Under the pieces are notes generated by a model that worked only from the letters and a program-made list of their open reading frames with translations, was not told where the DNA came from and searched no databases. A DNA stretch of 11,502 bases from Candidatus Competibacteraceae bacterium (GTDB lineage: Bacteria > Pseudomonadota > Gammaproteobacteria > Competibacterales > Competibacteraceae), in assembly GCA_020444985.1 (NCBI GenBank), contig JAGRHK010000021.1:1-11502 (forward strand), in the 5' to 3' direction. Made by a program: the position numbers and the translations under genes. Of the stretch, positions 1 through 6,851 are shown piece by piece. How positions within the stretch are numbered: position 1 is the first letter of the stretch; every line of letters starts with the position of its first letter.

Positions 1-647
1 GTCCCTTGATTCACGGTGAACTGGGAGGACGAGCCGTGGTTTTCCTGCCTCGCCATGGTCAGCATCACACCTTGCCGCCGCACAGGATCAACTACCGGGC
101 CAACCTCTGGGCGCTACACCGGCTCGGCATCGAGCAGGTCATCGCGGTGGCGGCGGTGGGCGGCATTCGCGCCGATATGGCACCAGGGGTACTGGCGCTT
201 CCCGATCAGATCGTGGATTACACCTGGGGCCGGCACTGCACCTTCTTCGAGGATAACCTGAGCCACGTCACCCATATCGATTTTACCGAACCCTACTGCC
301 TGGAACTGCGGGAACGGCTGATCCAGGCGGCTCGCAAGCTGGGTCTTGAGGCGCGCGAGTCATGCACCTATGCGGCGATGCCGGGGCCACGGCTGGAGAC
401 GGCGGCGGAAATCCGCCGGCTGGAGCGGGACGGTTGCGCTATGGTCGGCATGACCGGTATGCCGGAAGCGGCGCTGGCCCGGGAACTGGATTTGCGCTAC
501 GCCGCTTGCGCCGTAGTGGCCAACTGGGCGGCGGGCAAGACGCACGGCCCGATTACCATGACGGAAATCGAGCGCAACCTGATCAGCGGCCTGGATCAGG
601 TGAAGAAACTGCTGGGGCAGGTGATTCCCATGCTGGAAACCGCCTGA
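1..647 (+). CDS. S-methyl-5'-thioinosine phosphorylase (MTAP/PNP family), 5' end cut by window
   Basis: The enzyme splits 5'-methylthioinosine with phosphate into hypoxanthine and methylthioribose-1-phosphate (purine and methionine salvage, cytosolic). The reading frame is open to the left edge, so the real start lies outside; compared with the usual length of about 245 residues, roughly the first 35 (including the N-terminal phosphate-binding glycine loop) are missing. Visible family motifs: RHGQHH (codons from about base 51), YRANLWAL, AVGGIRADMAPG, GPRLET and GMTGMPEAALARE. At the purine-recognition site, where human MTAP has TDYD (Asp220/Asp222), this protein has ANWA (Asn codon at 522-524). 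Loss of both Asp residues favours a 6-oxopurine, so methylthioinosine rather than methylthioadenosine, as in the Pseudomonas MTIP enzyme. Sometimes annotated mtnP. It ends 2 bp from the tsaC stop codon on the opposite strand. Family is certain; substrate is inferred from these residues. Confidence 0.9.
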   Translation, partial: PLIHGELGGRAVVFLPRHGQHHTLPPHRINYRANLWALHRLGIEQVIAVAAVGGIRADMAPGVLALPDQIVDYTWGRHCTFFEDNLSHVTHIDFTEPYCLELRERLIQAARKLGLEARESCTYAAMPGPRLETAAEIRRLERDGCAMVGMTGMPEAALARELDLRYAACAVVANWAAGKTHGPITMTEIERNLISGLDQVKKLLGQVIPMLETA

Positions 648-649
648 TT

Positions 650-1288
650 TCAAGCTGGACGGATCAATTGACCACTGCGTAAATCTCTAATTTCAGTCGG
701 TTTACTGGCGCTGTCCGTCGATCCGGGCAGTAATCCGTCAATGCTCCCCCCCAATTGTCGACGCACCGCCAGTGCGTTGCGTGCGGGAGGATGGCCGCTG
801 AAATTGGCGCTCGTGGAGACCAGCGCATGACCACAGGCCCAACAAAGCGCTGCTGCTAATGGATGCGCCGTCACGCGCACCGCCAGCGTGTCATGGTCGC
901 CCCGCAACCAGTCGGGCGCTCCCATCCGGGCTGGAATCAGCCAGGTGTAAGGACCGGGCCAAGTCGCGGCCAGTCGCATCTGCTCTTCAGATGAAAGCGG
1001 TTGCAGGAAAGGCGTAAGCTGCGCGAAATCAGCGGCAATCAGGATGAGTCCTTTGTGCAACGGCCGCCGCTTGAGCGCCAGCAGACGGCGGACCGCCCAC
1101 GCATTCCTTGGATCGCAACCCAATCCGTAAACGGCTTCGGTAGGATAAGCAACGATGCCGCCTGCTTTAACGATCCGGGCAACAGCGCGCAGGCGTAGAC
1201 GCTGTAGCCGTTCACCCCCCGCGCTTGCCTGCGGGAAAAAAGCTGAGGGAAAAGGGGGCGGGAAGCCGATTTCAGGGTTCCTACCCAC
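650..1288 (-). CDS. tsaC: Threonylcarbamoyl-AMP synthase TsaC (YrdC/Sua5 family)
   Basis: TsaC makes threonylcarbamoyl-AMP from threonine, bicarbonate and ATP, the first step of t6A37 modification of ANN-decoding tRNAs; TsaB/TsaD/TsaE complete it. Family signatures are clear: AYPTEAVYGLGCDP (about residues 47-60), the KRRPLHKGL nucleotide-binding stretch (73-81), WPGPYTWLIPA (110-120) and STSANFSG (158-165). The protein ends soon after the YrdC domain, so it is the short TsaC form and lacks the C-terminal Sua5 domain. The start is uncertain. I chose GTG at 1288-1286 (212 residues), which overlaps the topA stop by 8 bp and has AAGAAGGG about 11 nt upstream. An in-frame ATG at 1345 would overlap topA by 65 bp. 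With the GTG start, the first 25 or so residues are a Pro/Phe-rich stretch not typical of TsaC, so the true start may be later and non-canonical. Probably cotranscribed with topA. Confidence 0.9.
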   Translation of the reverse strand: MGRNPEIGFPPPFPSAFFPQASAGGERLQRLRLRAVARIVKAGGIVAYPTEAVYGLGCDPRNAWAVRRLLALKRRPLHKGLILIAADFAQLTPFLQPLSSEEQMRLAATWPGPYTWLIPARMGAPDWLRGDHDTLAVRVTAHPLAAALCWACGHALVSTSANFSGHPPARNALAVRRQLGGSIDGLLPGSTDSASKPTEIRDLRSGQLIRPA

Positions 1289-3677
1289 TGCTGCTGGAAC
1301 CCTTCTTTTTCGCAGGCGCAGCAGCCTGCCGGCGATTCGTCGCACGCTTCTTCTTCTCCGGCGCTTCCTGAAGAAGGGCCGCGCACTCCTCCAGGTTCAG
1401 GCTTTCCGGTTCGCGGCCCTTGGGAACCCGAACGTTTTTATTCCCGTCAGTAATGTATGGGCCAAAACGTCCCTTGAGAATCTCAATCGCCGAATCCGGA
1501 AAAGTCCGTAATCGGCGATTAGCCTTGGCTTCCTCATGCGCAGCAATCAATTCCAGCGCCTGTTCCCGGCTGATGGCGTAAGGGTCTCCATTCTTAATCG
1601 AGACATAGTTCTTACCATAACGCACATACGGTCCAAACCGACCAATGTTCGCCTGCATCGACTCACCACTTGCGGTGGTACCCAGGTCGCGCGGCAATTG
1701 AAATAATGCCAAGGCTGCATCAAGAGTAATCGTGTCCAGCCGCTGATCAGGCCGCAAGCTGGCGAAGCGCGGTTTGTCCGCATCTTCCTTGACGCCAATC
1801 TGCGCGAACGAACCAAATCGGCCCATGCGCACCGACACGGGTTTACCCGTCTTGGGATCCGCGCCCAATTCCCGACTTTGAACTACGTCCTGTCGCGAAA
1901 CATTTTCCGCTTTCTCCACAACGCGTTGCTTGAACGGGGTCCAGAAACCATGCATTAACGGCAACCAGTCTTCCTCGCCCCGAGATACGGCGTCCAGTTC
2001 ATCTTCCAAACGAGCGGTAAATTCATAATCCACGTATTGATCGAAATGCTGGGTCAGAAACCGATTGACGATTCGACCAATATCGGTCGGTTTAAAACGA
2101 CGGTTGTCCAGCACCGCGTATTCGCGCGCCAGCAGGGTCGAAATAATCGCCGCATACGTCGAGGGTCGACCAATGCCATGCTCCTCCAGCGTCTTCACCA
2201 GACTGGCCTCGGAATAACGCGGCGGTGGTTCGGTAAAATGTTGCTCGGGACGCAACGCCCGCAAATCCAGCCATTCACCCTCTTTCAACGGCGGCAATGC
2301 CCGACTCTCATCCTCATCGCTCTGATCATCCACGCCTTCCTGATAAACGGCCATGAAGCCAGGATCGGCAATAGTCGAACCCGTCGCGCGAAAGATGTTA
2401 CCCACCCCACATTCCAGATCGACCGATACGGTATCCAAAGTCGCTGGAATCATTTGGCAAGCCACGGTGCGCTTCCAGATTAATTCATACAGCGCATGCT
2501 GATCCGCGTTCAGATGCGCGCGGACGGTTTCCGGCGCGGGGTCGATTGTGGTGGGACGAATCGCTTCATGCGCTTCCTGGGCGTTCTTGGCCTTGGTCTT
2601 GAAAATCCGGGGACTGGATGGCAGATTGTGTGCGCCATACCGCTGGGTAATCAACGCCCGAATGTCATCGAGCGCATCCTGGGCGAGATTGACTGAATCG
2701 GTGCGCATGTAGGTAATCAGGCCCACCGCGCCGCTGCCAGTATCGATGCCTTCGTACAACTGCTGAGCAATCCGCATGGTGCGTTGCGTGGAAAACCCCA
2801 GCTTGCGCGAAGCCTCCTGTTGCAGCGTCGAGGTAGTGAAGGGCGCGGCGGGATTGCGCTTGCGCTGTTTGCGTTCGACCCGAGCGACGCGCAGGCGACC
2901 GATCACACGTTCATCAGCGATGGATCCAGACACCGTCAGGTGCGCGCGCGCGGCATCCAGCAAGGTTCGTTCCATGGCCTGCGCTTGTTCGCCATCGGTT
3001 ACGCTGAATTGCGTCAGCTTCTCACCGGCATATTCCAGCAGCCGGGCCGTCACCGGCTGGCGGGCTTTGGCGGCGTCTGCTTCCAGCGTCCAGTATTCCC
3101 GCGACTGGAACCGCTCGATCTCTTCTTCGCGCTCAACGACCATCCGTAGTGCGGGCGATTGCACTCGGCCTGCGGACAGACCGGGGCGGATCTTCTTCCA
3201 CAATAAGGGCGACAGGTTAAAACCGACGAGATAATCCAGCGCCCGCCGGGCCTGTTGGGCATTGACCAAATCCAGAGACAGATTGCGTGGATGCGCAACA
3301 GCCTCCTGAATCGCCCGTTGCGTGACTTCATGAAACACAACGCGCCGCACGGGTTTGTCACCCAGTAAATCGCGTTGCCGGAGGATTTCGCATAAGTGCC
3401 AGGAAATGGCTTCGCCTTCGCGATCCGGGTCAGTGGCCAGATAGAGCGCCTCGGCCTTGGCGACCGCTTTGGCGATGGTCTCGACATGACGCTCGCTTTT
3501 ATCATCGATGATCTGATACTTCATGGCAAAGTCGCGATCGGGATCGACTGCGCCTTCCTTGGGCACCAGATCACGCACATGGCCATAAGAGGCAAGAACC
3601 TCGAAATCCTTGCCCAGATATTTCTTAATGGTCTTCGCCTTGGCCGGCGATTCCACGATGACCAGATTTTTACTCAT
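1281..3677 (-). CDS. topA: DNA topoisomerase I (type IA)
   Basis: TopA relaxes negative supercoils by cutting and passing one DNA strand. The 798-residue protein starts with the Toprim domain (NLVIVESPAKAKTIKKYLG, catalytic Glu9; acidic triad in TDPDREGEA, Asp83/Asp85/Glu87). The central type IA core carries the active-site tyrosine in GLITYMRTDS (Tyr323), HEAIRPT (370-376) and GIGRPSTYA (501-509). The C-terminus lacks the Cys4 zinc ribbons of E. coli TopA (only one Cys after residue 600). Instead it has three GRFG repeats (from residues 619, 679 and 736) of the type that replaces zinc ribbons in many bacteria, then a Lys/Arg-rich tail ending SSSSG, likely for DNA or RNA polymerase contact. 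The ATG at 3677 gives a canonical N-terminus; its Shine-Dalgarno (AAGG) is close and weak. It lies downstream of smg after a spacer with a REP-like palindrome, and its stop overlaps the likely tsaC start. Confidence 0.97.
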   Translation of the reverse strand: MSKNLVIVESPAKAKTIKKYLGKDFEVLASYGHVRDLVPKEGAVDPDRDFAMKYQIIDDKSERHVETIAKAVAKAEALYLATDPDREGEAISWHLCEILRQRDLLGDKPVRRVVFHEVTQRAIQEAVAHPRNLSLDLVNAQQARRALDYLVGFNLSPLLWKKIRPGLSAGRVQSPALRMVVEREEEIERFQSREYWTLEADAAKARQPVTARLLEYAGEKLTQFSVTDGEQAQAMERTLLDAARAHLTVSGSIADERVIGRLRVARVERKQRKRNPAAPFTTSTLQQEASRKLGFSTQRTMRIAQQLYEGIDTGSGAVGLITYMRTDSVNLAQDALDDIRALITQRYGAHNLPSSPRIFKTKAKNAQEAHEAIRPTTIDPAPETVRAHLNADQHALYELIWKRTVACQMIPATLDTVSVDLECGVGNIFRATGSTIADPGFMAVYQEGVDDQSDEDESRALPPLKEGEWLDLRALRPEQHFTEPPPRYSEASLVKTLEEHGIGRPSTYAAIISTLLAREYAVLDNRRFKPTDIGRIVNRFLTQHFDQYVDYEFTARLEDELDAVSRGEEDWLPLMHGFWTPFKQRVVEKAENVSRQDVVQSRELGADPKTGKPVSVRMGRFGSFAQIGVKEDADKPRFASLRPDQRLDTITLDAALALFQLPRDLGTTASGESMQANIGRFGPYVRYGKNYVSIKNGDPYAISREQALELIAAHEEAKANRRLRTFPDSAIEILKGRFGPYITDGNKNVRVPKGREPESLNLEECAALLQEAPEKKKRATNRRQAAAPAKKKGSSSSG

Positions 3678-3804
3678 AACCTTATTGTGGGGCTAAATTG
3701 GGGGCTGACAGAAAAATAACGCCTGAGCGCGCGTCCGGCCATTAAGAAAAGCAGCGCCCTTGGCATAAAACCCGCTAGCGCGGTCGGCTTCGACGCAGCG
3801 GCGG

Positions 3805-3832
3805 AAAATACTGTACCGAATAACCAAAGCAA
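3805..3832 (-). promoter_or_regulatory. Candidate sigma70 promoter for topA
   Basis: Read on the minus strand, TTGCTT (3832-3827) and TATTTT (3810-3805) are spaced 16 bp apart, about 130 bp upstream of the topA ATG. The match is imperfect and the topA leader would be long, so this is only a candidate. It is listed because topA is separated from smg by the longest spacer in the window. Confidence 0.25.
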
Positions 3833-3878
3833 CTGTCTAAAAGCCAGACTTGGCGAAATCAAATACTTGCTTAGCGCG

Positions 3879-3930
3879 GGGAGCCTGCTTGTGGGCGATC
3901 GCGCGTAAGATCGTTCGCAAGCAGGCTCCC
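3879..3930. repeat. REP-like extragenic palindrome between smg and topA
   Basis: Two 22-base arms, 3879-3900 and 3909-3930, are inverted around an 8-base loop (GCGCGTAA). The outer 13 bases (GGGAGCCTGCTTG and its complement) and the inner 5 (CGATC) match exactly. The three differences become G-U pairs in the minus-strand (smg/topA) RNA or its complement, so the whole arm can stay paired in one RNA orientation. The outer part, read on the minus strand from 3934, begins TGTGGGAGCCTGCTTGCG, close in form to the GTGGGAGC...GCTTGC repetitive extragenic palindromes known from Pseudomonas and related bacteria. It starts 30 bp after the smg stop codon, the usual 3'-flank location of REPs. No T-run follows either arm, so a rho-independent terminator is unlikely. 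Repetition elsewhere in the genome cannot be seen here. Confidence 0.75.
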
Positions 3931-3960
3931 ACAATCAATCCGTGAGTTTTATACAGCTCA

Positions 3961-4434
3961 CTAATGAAGACAGTGCGGAACCTCGTCAAATATCAATCCT
4001 TCCATCCAGGTGTAGGCCTCTTCCTGACCCGGCTGATTAAGCAACACCATCAGGACAATCCACTTCAACTGATGCAGATCGATGTCATCAGTTTTCAGCG
4101 CCATGACTCGGTCAATGACCCGCTCGCGAGTTTCCAAATCGAGAATACCGCTCTGCTCCAAAGACAGCAGGAACCCGCGACAATCCACATCCAGCCGAGC
4201 TTGCTCAGTCTGAACATAGATACGGCATGAACCTGGGTTCGCTGGCGGCAGTGGGACAGACCGGCGCTCGACCAAACCATCCAACCAGTCAAAAGCCTGG
4301 CGTACTTCCTGTGAGGGAAACCCGGCCGCCAGCAATTCGGTTTGGATGGATTCGCGATCCGGCTCCGCATCAATGTCCTGATCCATATCGCTCTGGAACA
4401 GATACATCAACACATCCAGCATGTTTTCTTTCAT
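3961..4434 (-). CDS. smg: Smg family protein (DUF494)
   Basis: Smg is a small cytosolic protein of unknown biochemical role, conserved beside dprA and topA in Beta- and Gammaproteobacteria. The 157 residues match the family over full length: MLDVLMYLFQ at the N-terminus, CRGFLLSLEQSGILDLETRE in the centre, then VIDRVMALK, LKWIVLMVLLNQPGQEEAYTWMEGLIF and the terminal Leu-His. ATG at 4434 (MKENMLDVLMY) is preferred; a second ATG four codons later would give the shorter MLDVLMY start seen in E. coli. AAGG lies about 11 nt upstream of the first ATG. A terminator hairpin ends only 23 bp upstream of the start, so expression must come from readthrough, from a promoter overlapping the hairpin, or under attenuation. 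No function is proposed beyond the family name. Confidence 0.95.
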   Translation of the reverse strand: MKENMLDVLMYLFQSDMDQDIDAEPDRESIQTELLAAGFPSQEVRQAFDWLDGLVERRSVPLPPANPGSCRIYVQTEQARLDVDCRGFLLSLEQSGILDLETRERVIDRVMALKTDDIDLHQLKWIVLMVLLNQPGQEEAYTWMEGLIFDEVPHCLH

Positions 4435-4457
4435 TCAGAAGTTCGCCTTGAAAGTAC

Positions 4458-4484
4458 AAAAACCCCCGGCTCATTGGCGGGGGC
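4458..4484 (-). terminator. Rho-independent terminator between dprA and smg
   Basis: Read on the minus strand, CCCCCG (4483-4478), a 9-base loop and CGGGGG (4468-4463) form a six-base-pair GC-only stem, followed directly by TTTTT (4462-4458). This is a textbook intrinsic terminator for the LysM-dprA transcript, about 75 bp after the dprA stop codon. It is unusual in lying 23 bp before the smg start codon, so it may also act as a leader attenuator for smg and topA. The plus strand has no T-run after the stem, so it works in one direction only. Confidence 0.75.
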
Positions 4485-4494
4485 GCAAGGCGCA

Positions 4495-4507
4495 GGCCAA
4501 GTTGGCC
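4495..4507. repeat. Perfect 6-bp inverted repeat in the dprA-smg gap
   Basis: GGCCAA and TTGGCC flank a single central G (4501), giving a 13-bp dyad between the dprA stop and the terminator. A one-base loop cannot form an RNA hairpin of this full length, so if it is functional it would be a protein-binding site on DNA rather than an RNA structure. It could also be chance in GC-rich DNA. Confidence 0.3.
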
Positions 4508-4557
4508 AACGCACGAAAGTCACCGCTCCGCTATCGTGAGGAGATGGTGAGCAGCAT

Positions 4558-5646
4558 TTAACATTTCAGACGACAGTAAAAACCGCCGGGGATCGCCGCA
4601 ATGAATCCTTCCAACTCCAGGATTAGAAGCATGGAGGAAACCACTTCTGCCGTCAATCCGCAACGCTCTACCAACAGGTCGACCCCGCACGACTCATCGC
4701 CCATGGCCACCAGCAACTGCCGATACTCTTCATCCAATAAATCCATCGCCGGCTTGGTAGCGCCCAGCGCTGCTTCAGCCATGGGCGCAATAGCGCTGAC
4801 TGCCGCCAGAGACCCAAGTTCTTCCAAAATATCCGTCGCTGTTTCCACCAGCTTGGCCCCTTCGCGGATCAGGGCATGACAGCCCTTGGCCAGCGGGTTA
4901 TGGATGGAGCCGGGAATGGCAAACACTTCCCGGCCCTGTTCAAGCGCCAGGCGCGCGGTAATCAGCGAACCACTGCGCGCAGCCGCCTCGACCACCAGTA
5001 CGCCCAATGCCAGTCCACTGATCAGGCGATTGCGCTGGGGAAAATTACCCGCCGCTGCCGGCGTGCCGGTGGGCAACTCGGAAATCAGCGCGCCGCGTTC
5101 AGCGATAGCGTAAGCCAGATCGCGATTTTTAGCGGGATAGACTCGGTCGAGACCCGTGCCCATGACGGCGATCGTGTGGCCGACGCTATTCGCCAATGCG
5201 CCTTCATGAGCCGCCGTATCGATACCCAACGCCAATCCGCTGGTAATCGTCATGCCCGCTCCAGCCAAATGTTCCGCAAAACGGTGAGCGGTTTCGCGAC
5301 CGAGCGGCGTAGGATTGCGCGTGCCGACAACGGCCAGTTGCAAGTTCCGCAGGCAATCCGGATCGCCATGGACAAACAGAAGGGGCGGAGGATAGGAAAT
5401 CTGTCGCAACAGGGGCGGATAGCGGGAGTCGGTCAGCGCCAGCAGATGGTTATTGCGCTGCTCCAGCCAGGCGAGGTCAGTCTCAACCCGCCGCCAGTCA
5501 GGCGCGCTCAGATAATCAAGCGCCGCACCCGGCAAGTCCAGACGGCTCCATTCGGCGCGACCTGCGGCAAACACTGCCGCCGCCGAACCAAAAGAGTCCA
5601 ATAACCGGGCAAACCGCGCCGGCCCGATACCTGGCGCTCGCAACAA
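4558..5646 (-). CDS. dprA: DNA-processing protein DprA (Smf)
   Basis: DprA binds incoming single-stranded DNA during natural transformation and loads RecA; it is also common in bacteria not known to be competent. From the TTG at 5646 the frame gives 362 residues: an N-terminal helical region (LRAPGIGPARFARLLDSFGS), the Rossmann-fold DprA domain with VVGTRNPT (106-113), TSGLALGIDTAAH (135-147), GTGLDRVYP (163-171), FPQRNRLISGLA (202-213) and SGSLITA (225-231), and a C-terminal winged helix from about 302 to the end. TTG 5646 is the first ATG/GTG/TTG in the frame, but it cuts into the conserved first helix: the frame continues upstream as ADDPAWLLAL without such a codon. A CTG at 5697 overlapping the TGA stop of the LysM gene (CTGA) would give 379 residues and looks more natural. 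Likely translated in an operon with the LysM gene. Confidence 0.93.
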   Translation of the reverse strand: MLRAPGIGPARFARLLDSFGSAAAVFAAGRAEWSRLDLPGAALDYLSAPDWRRVETDLAWLEQRNNHLLALTDSRYPPLLRQISYPPPLLFVHGDPDCLRNLQLAVVGTRNPTPLGRETAHRFAEHLAGAGMTITSGLALGIDTAAHEGALANSVGHTIAVMGTGLDRVYPAKNRDLAYAIAERGALISELPTGTPAAAGNFPQRNRLISGLALGVLVVEAAARSGSLITARLALEQGREVFAIPGSIHNPLAKGCHALIREGAKLVETATDILEELGSLAAVSAIAPMAEAALGATKPAMDLLDEEYRQLLVAMGDESCGVDLLVERCGLTAEVVSSMLLILELEGFIAAIPGGFYCRLKC

Positions 5647-5693
5647 CGCCAGTAGCCAAGCCGGATCATCCGCAGGGGGCGGTAAGACGTCGT

Positions 5694-6851
5694 TCAGGGC
5701 GTCATTACCGGGTCTTGCAGGCGGATGGGCCGTTCCGCCTGCATCACCAGCGCATAGCTCACCAGATCGTGCACTTTGTACACCATAACCAGACCGGAAC
5801 GTTCGCCAGGCAAGCGCACGTTTCCACCAGAGACCGGATCCGCAACGGTGCGCTCCTTACCAGAGATGGCCAGCACATGACCGGGTTCAAGACCTTCCTG
5901 AGCGCCCAGATTGATAATTACGCTGCTGTACTGGGTAATCTGGCCCACCTCGGTATCCAGCTTGGCGAGAATGAATCCATAAGTATCGGGCGGCGCCGGG
6001 TGTGGTTCGAAGCTGTAAAGCTCAGCTTCGTTCTCCAGTGGGAACAGGCGGTCGCCGACGCGCACTGGAGCCACTGTATTGGCCAGAATCAGCGTGGCTG
6101 GATCCGCATCCTTTTCCAAAACCGCCTGACCCAGGTAGATGCCAACCGTGCCGAGATAACGGCCGGAACCGGGTTCGCGCAGCGGTTCACCGGGATGGAA
6201 CACCTGATAACGCGGCTGGTCAAAAATAGCGCCTCGGGCATAAACACGGTCACGATCGGCATATATGACTTGCTGATCATCATCAGCCACAATGTACGGC
6301 GCACCCTGCCAGTGCGCATCGCTCAGGATCAAGCCGCGGGTCAGAAACGATTCGACGGCGTCGCGCGGCACCGGCGGAATCGGTTGGCTTAATTCCTCGA
6401 CCCGGATTTGCGGTGAGAGTTTGATCAGCGGTACGTCTCCGGATTCGGCGACTTCCAGTTGCGGTTGACCGCTCGCATCGTAGCTGAAGCGCAACACATT
6501 GCCGGGATAAATCCGGTTGGGATTGCGAATCTGCGGATTCTGCCGCCAGATTTCGCGCCATTGCCAGGGATTTTGCAGAAACCGGCCAGCAATGCTCCAC
6601 AAGGTGTCGCCCGGAGCCACTGTGTAGGTTTGCGGGTGATCGGGGCGTAGCGGGACCAACTCGGAAACAACCGGCGGTTGGCCTGGAGACGATCCGGTCA
6701 GCGCCGGAGGGGCGCCGCCAGGGGGTGAAACGGTTGAACGGGGTTCGGGCACGTCGGATTCAGAGGGATTTTGGGCGCATGCCCCGAATAAAACTGCCGC
6801 TGTCAGCGACACAACCGCGCCAAGGCGCTTTGAGGAACGCGTGATGTTCAT
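5694..6851 (-). CDS. LysM domain protein, TsaP-like (secretin-associated), probable lipoprotein
   Basis: The 385-residue protein has a basic, hydrophobic N-terminus ending LFGACAQ, which fits a lipobox with Cys25 as the acylated residue. A Pro/Ser/Gly-rich linker (about 28-65) precedes one LysM peptidoglycan-binding domain (about 74-122: YTVAPGDTLWSIAGRFL, then NPNRIYPGNVL). A central region follows, and the C-terminal 100 residues (VIINLGAQEGLEPGHVLAI, LPGERSGLVMVYKVHDLVSYALVM) resemble the FlgT-like domain of TsaP, which ties the type IV pilus secretin to peptidoglycan. TsaP homologues in Neisseria and Pseudomonas also sit next to dprA, which supports the call; no pilus gene is present here to confirm it. 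ATG 6851 has AAGGA very close upstream (AAGGACCATG). The stop lies within or near the start of dprA. LysM family is certain, the TsaP role is inferred. Confidence 0.88.
   Translation of the reverse strand: MNITRSSKRLGAVVSLTAAVLFGACAQNPSESDVPEPRSTVSPPGGAPPALTGSSPGQPPVVSELVPLRPDHPQTYTVAPGDTLWSIAGRFLQNPWQWREIWRQNPQIRNPNRIYPGNVLRFSYDASGQPQLEVAESGDVPLIKLSPQIRVEELSQPIPPVPRDAVESFLTRGLILSDAHWQGAPYIVADDDQQVIYADRDRVYARGAIFDQPRYQVFHPGEPLREPGSGRYLGTVGIYLGQAVLEKDADPATLILANTVAPVRVGDRLFPLENEAELYSFEPHPAPPDTYGFILAKLDTEVGQITQYSSVIINLGAQEGLEPGHVLAISGKERTVADPVSGGNVRLPGERSGLVMVYKVHDLVSYALVMQAERPIRLQDPVMTP

Larger units (their letters stand above)
3678..3960. other. Spacer between smg and topA
   Basis: This 283-bp stretch has no supportable gene. 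It holds, from the smg side, a REP-like palindrome (3879-3930), a weak candidate topA promoter (about 3805-3832) and, close to the topA start, two copies of AGCCCC read on the minus strand (3706-3701 and 3694-3689, 12 bp apart). A minus-strand reading frame across most of it (3674-3934) begins inside the REP-like element and resembles no protein. Confidence 0.7.

Noticed and set aside
1289..1345. ATG at 1345 as the tsaC start
   Set aside because: It would overlap topA by 65 bp and add a basic peptide that is simply the shifted reading of topA's Lys-rich tail.
3879..3930. REP-like palindrome read as a rho-independent terminator
   Set aside because: Neither strand has a T-run after the stem.
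3674..3934. 86-residue minus-strand reading frame upstream of topA
   Set aside because: It begins inside the REP-like palindrome and runs through the spacer into the topA start; composition is unlike a protein and no family is recognisable.
4495..4507. GGCCAA-G-TTGGCC dyad as a regulator-binding operator
   Set aside because: It is short and in GC-rich DNA, with no second copy seen in the window; kept only as a low-confidence repeat.
4876..5604. 242-residue plus-strand frame antisense to dprA
   Set aside because: It is rich in Arg, Gln and Ala, has no recognisable motif and lies fully across the conserved DprA Rossmann domain; an antisense shadow of GC-rich coding.
5715..6392. 225-residue plus-strand frame antisense to the LysM gene
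   Set aside because: It has no family resemblance and is explained by codon bias of the opposite, clearly real gene.
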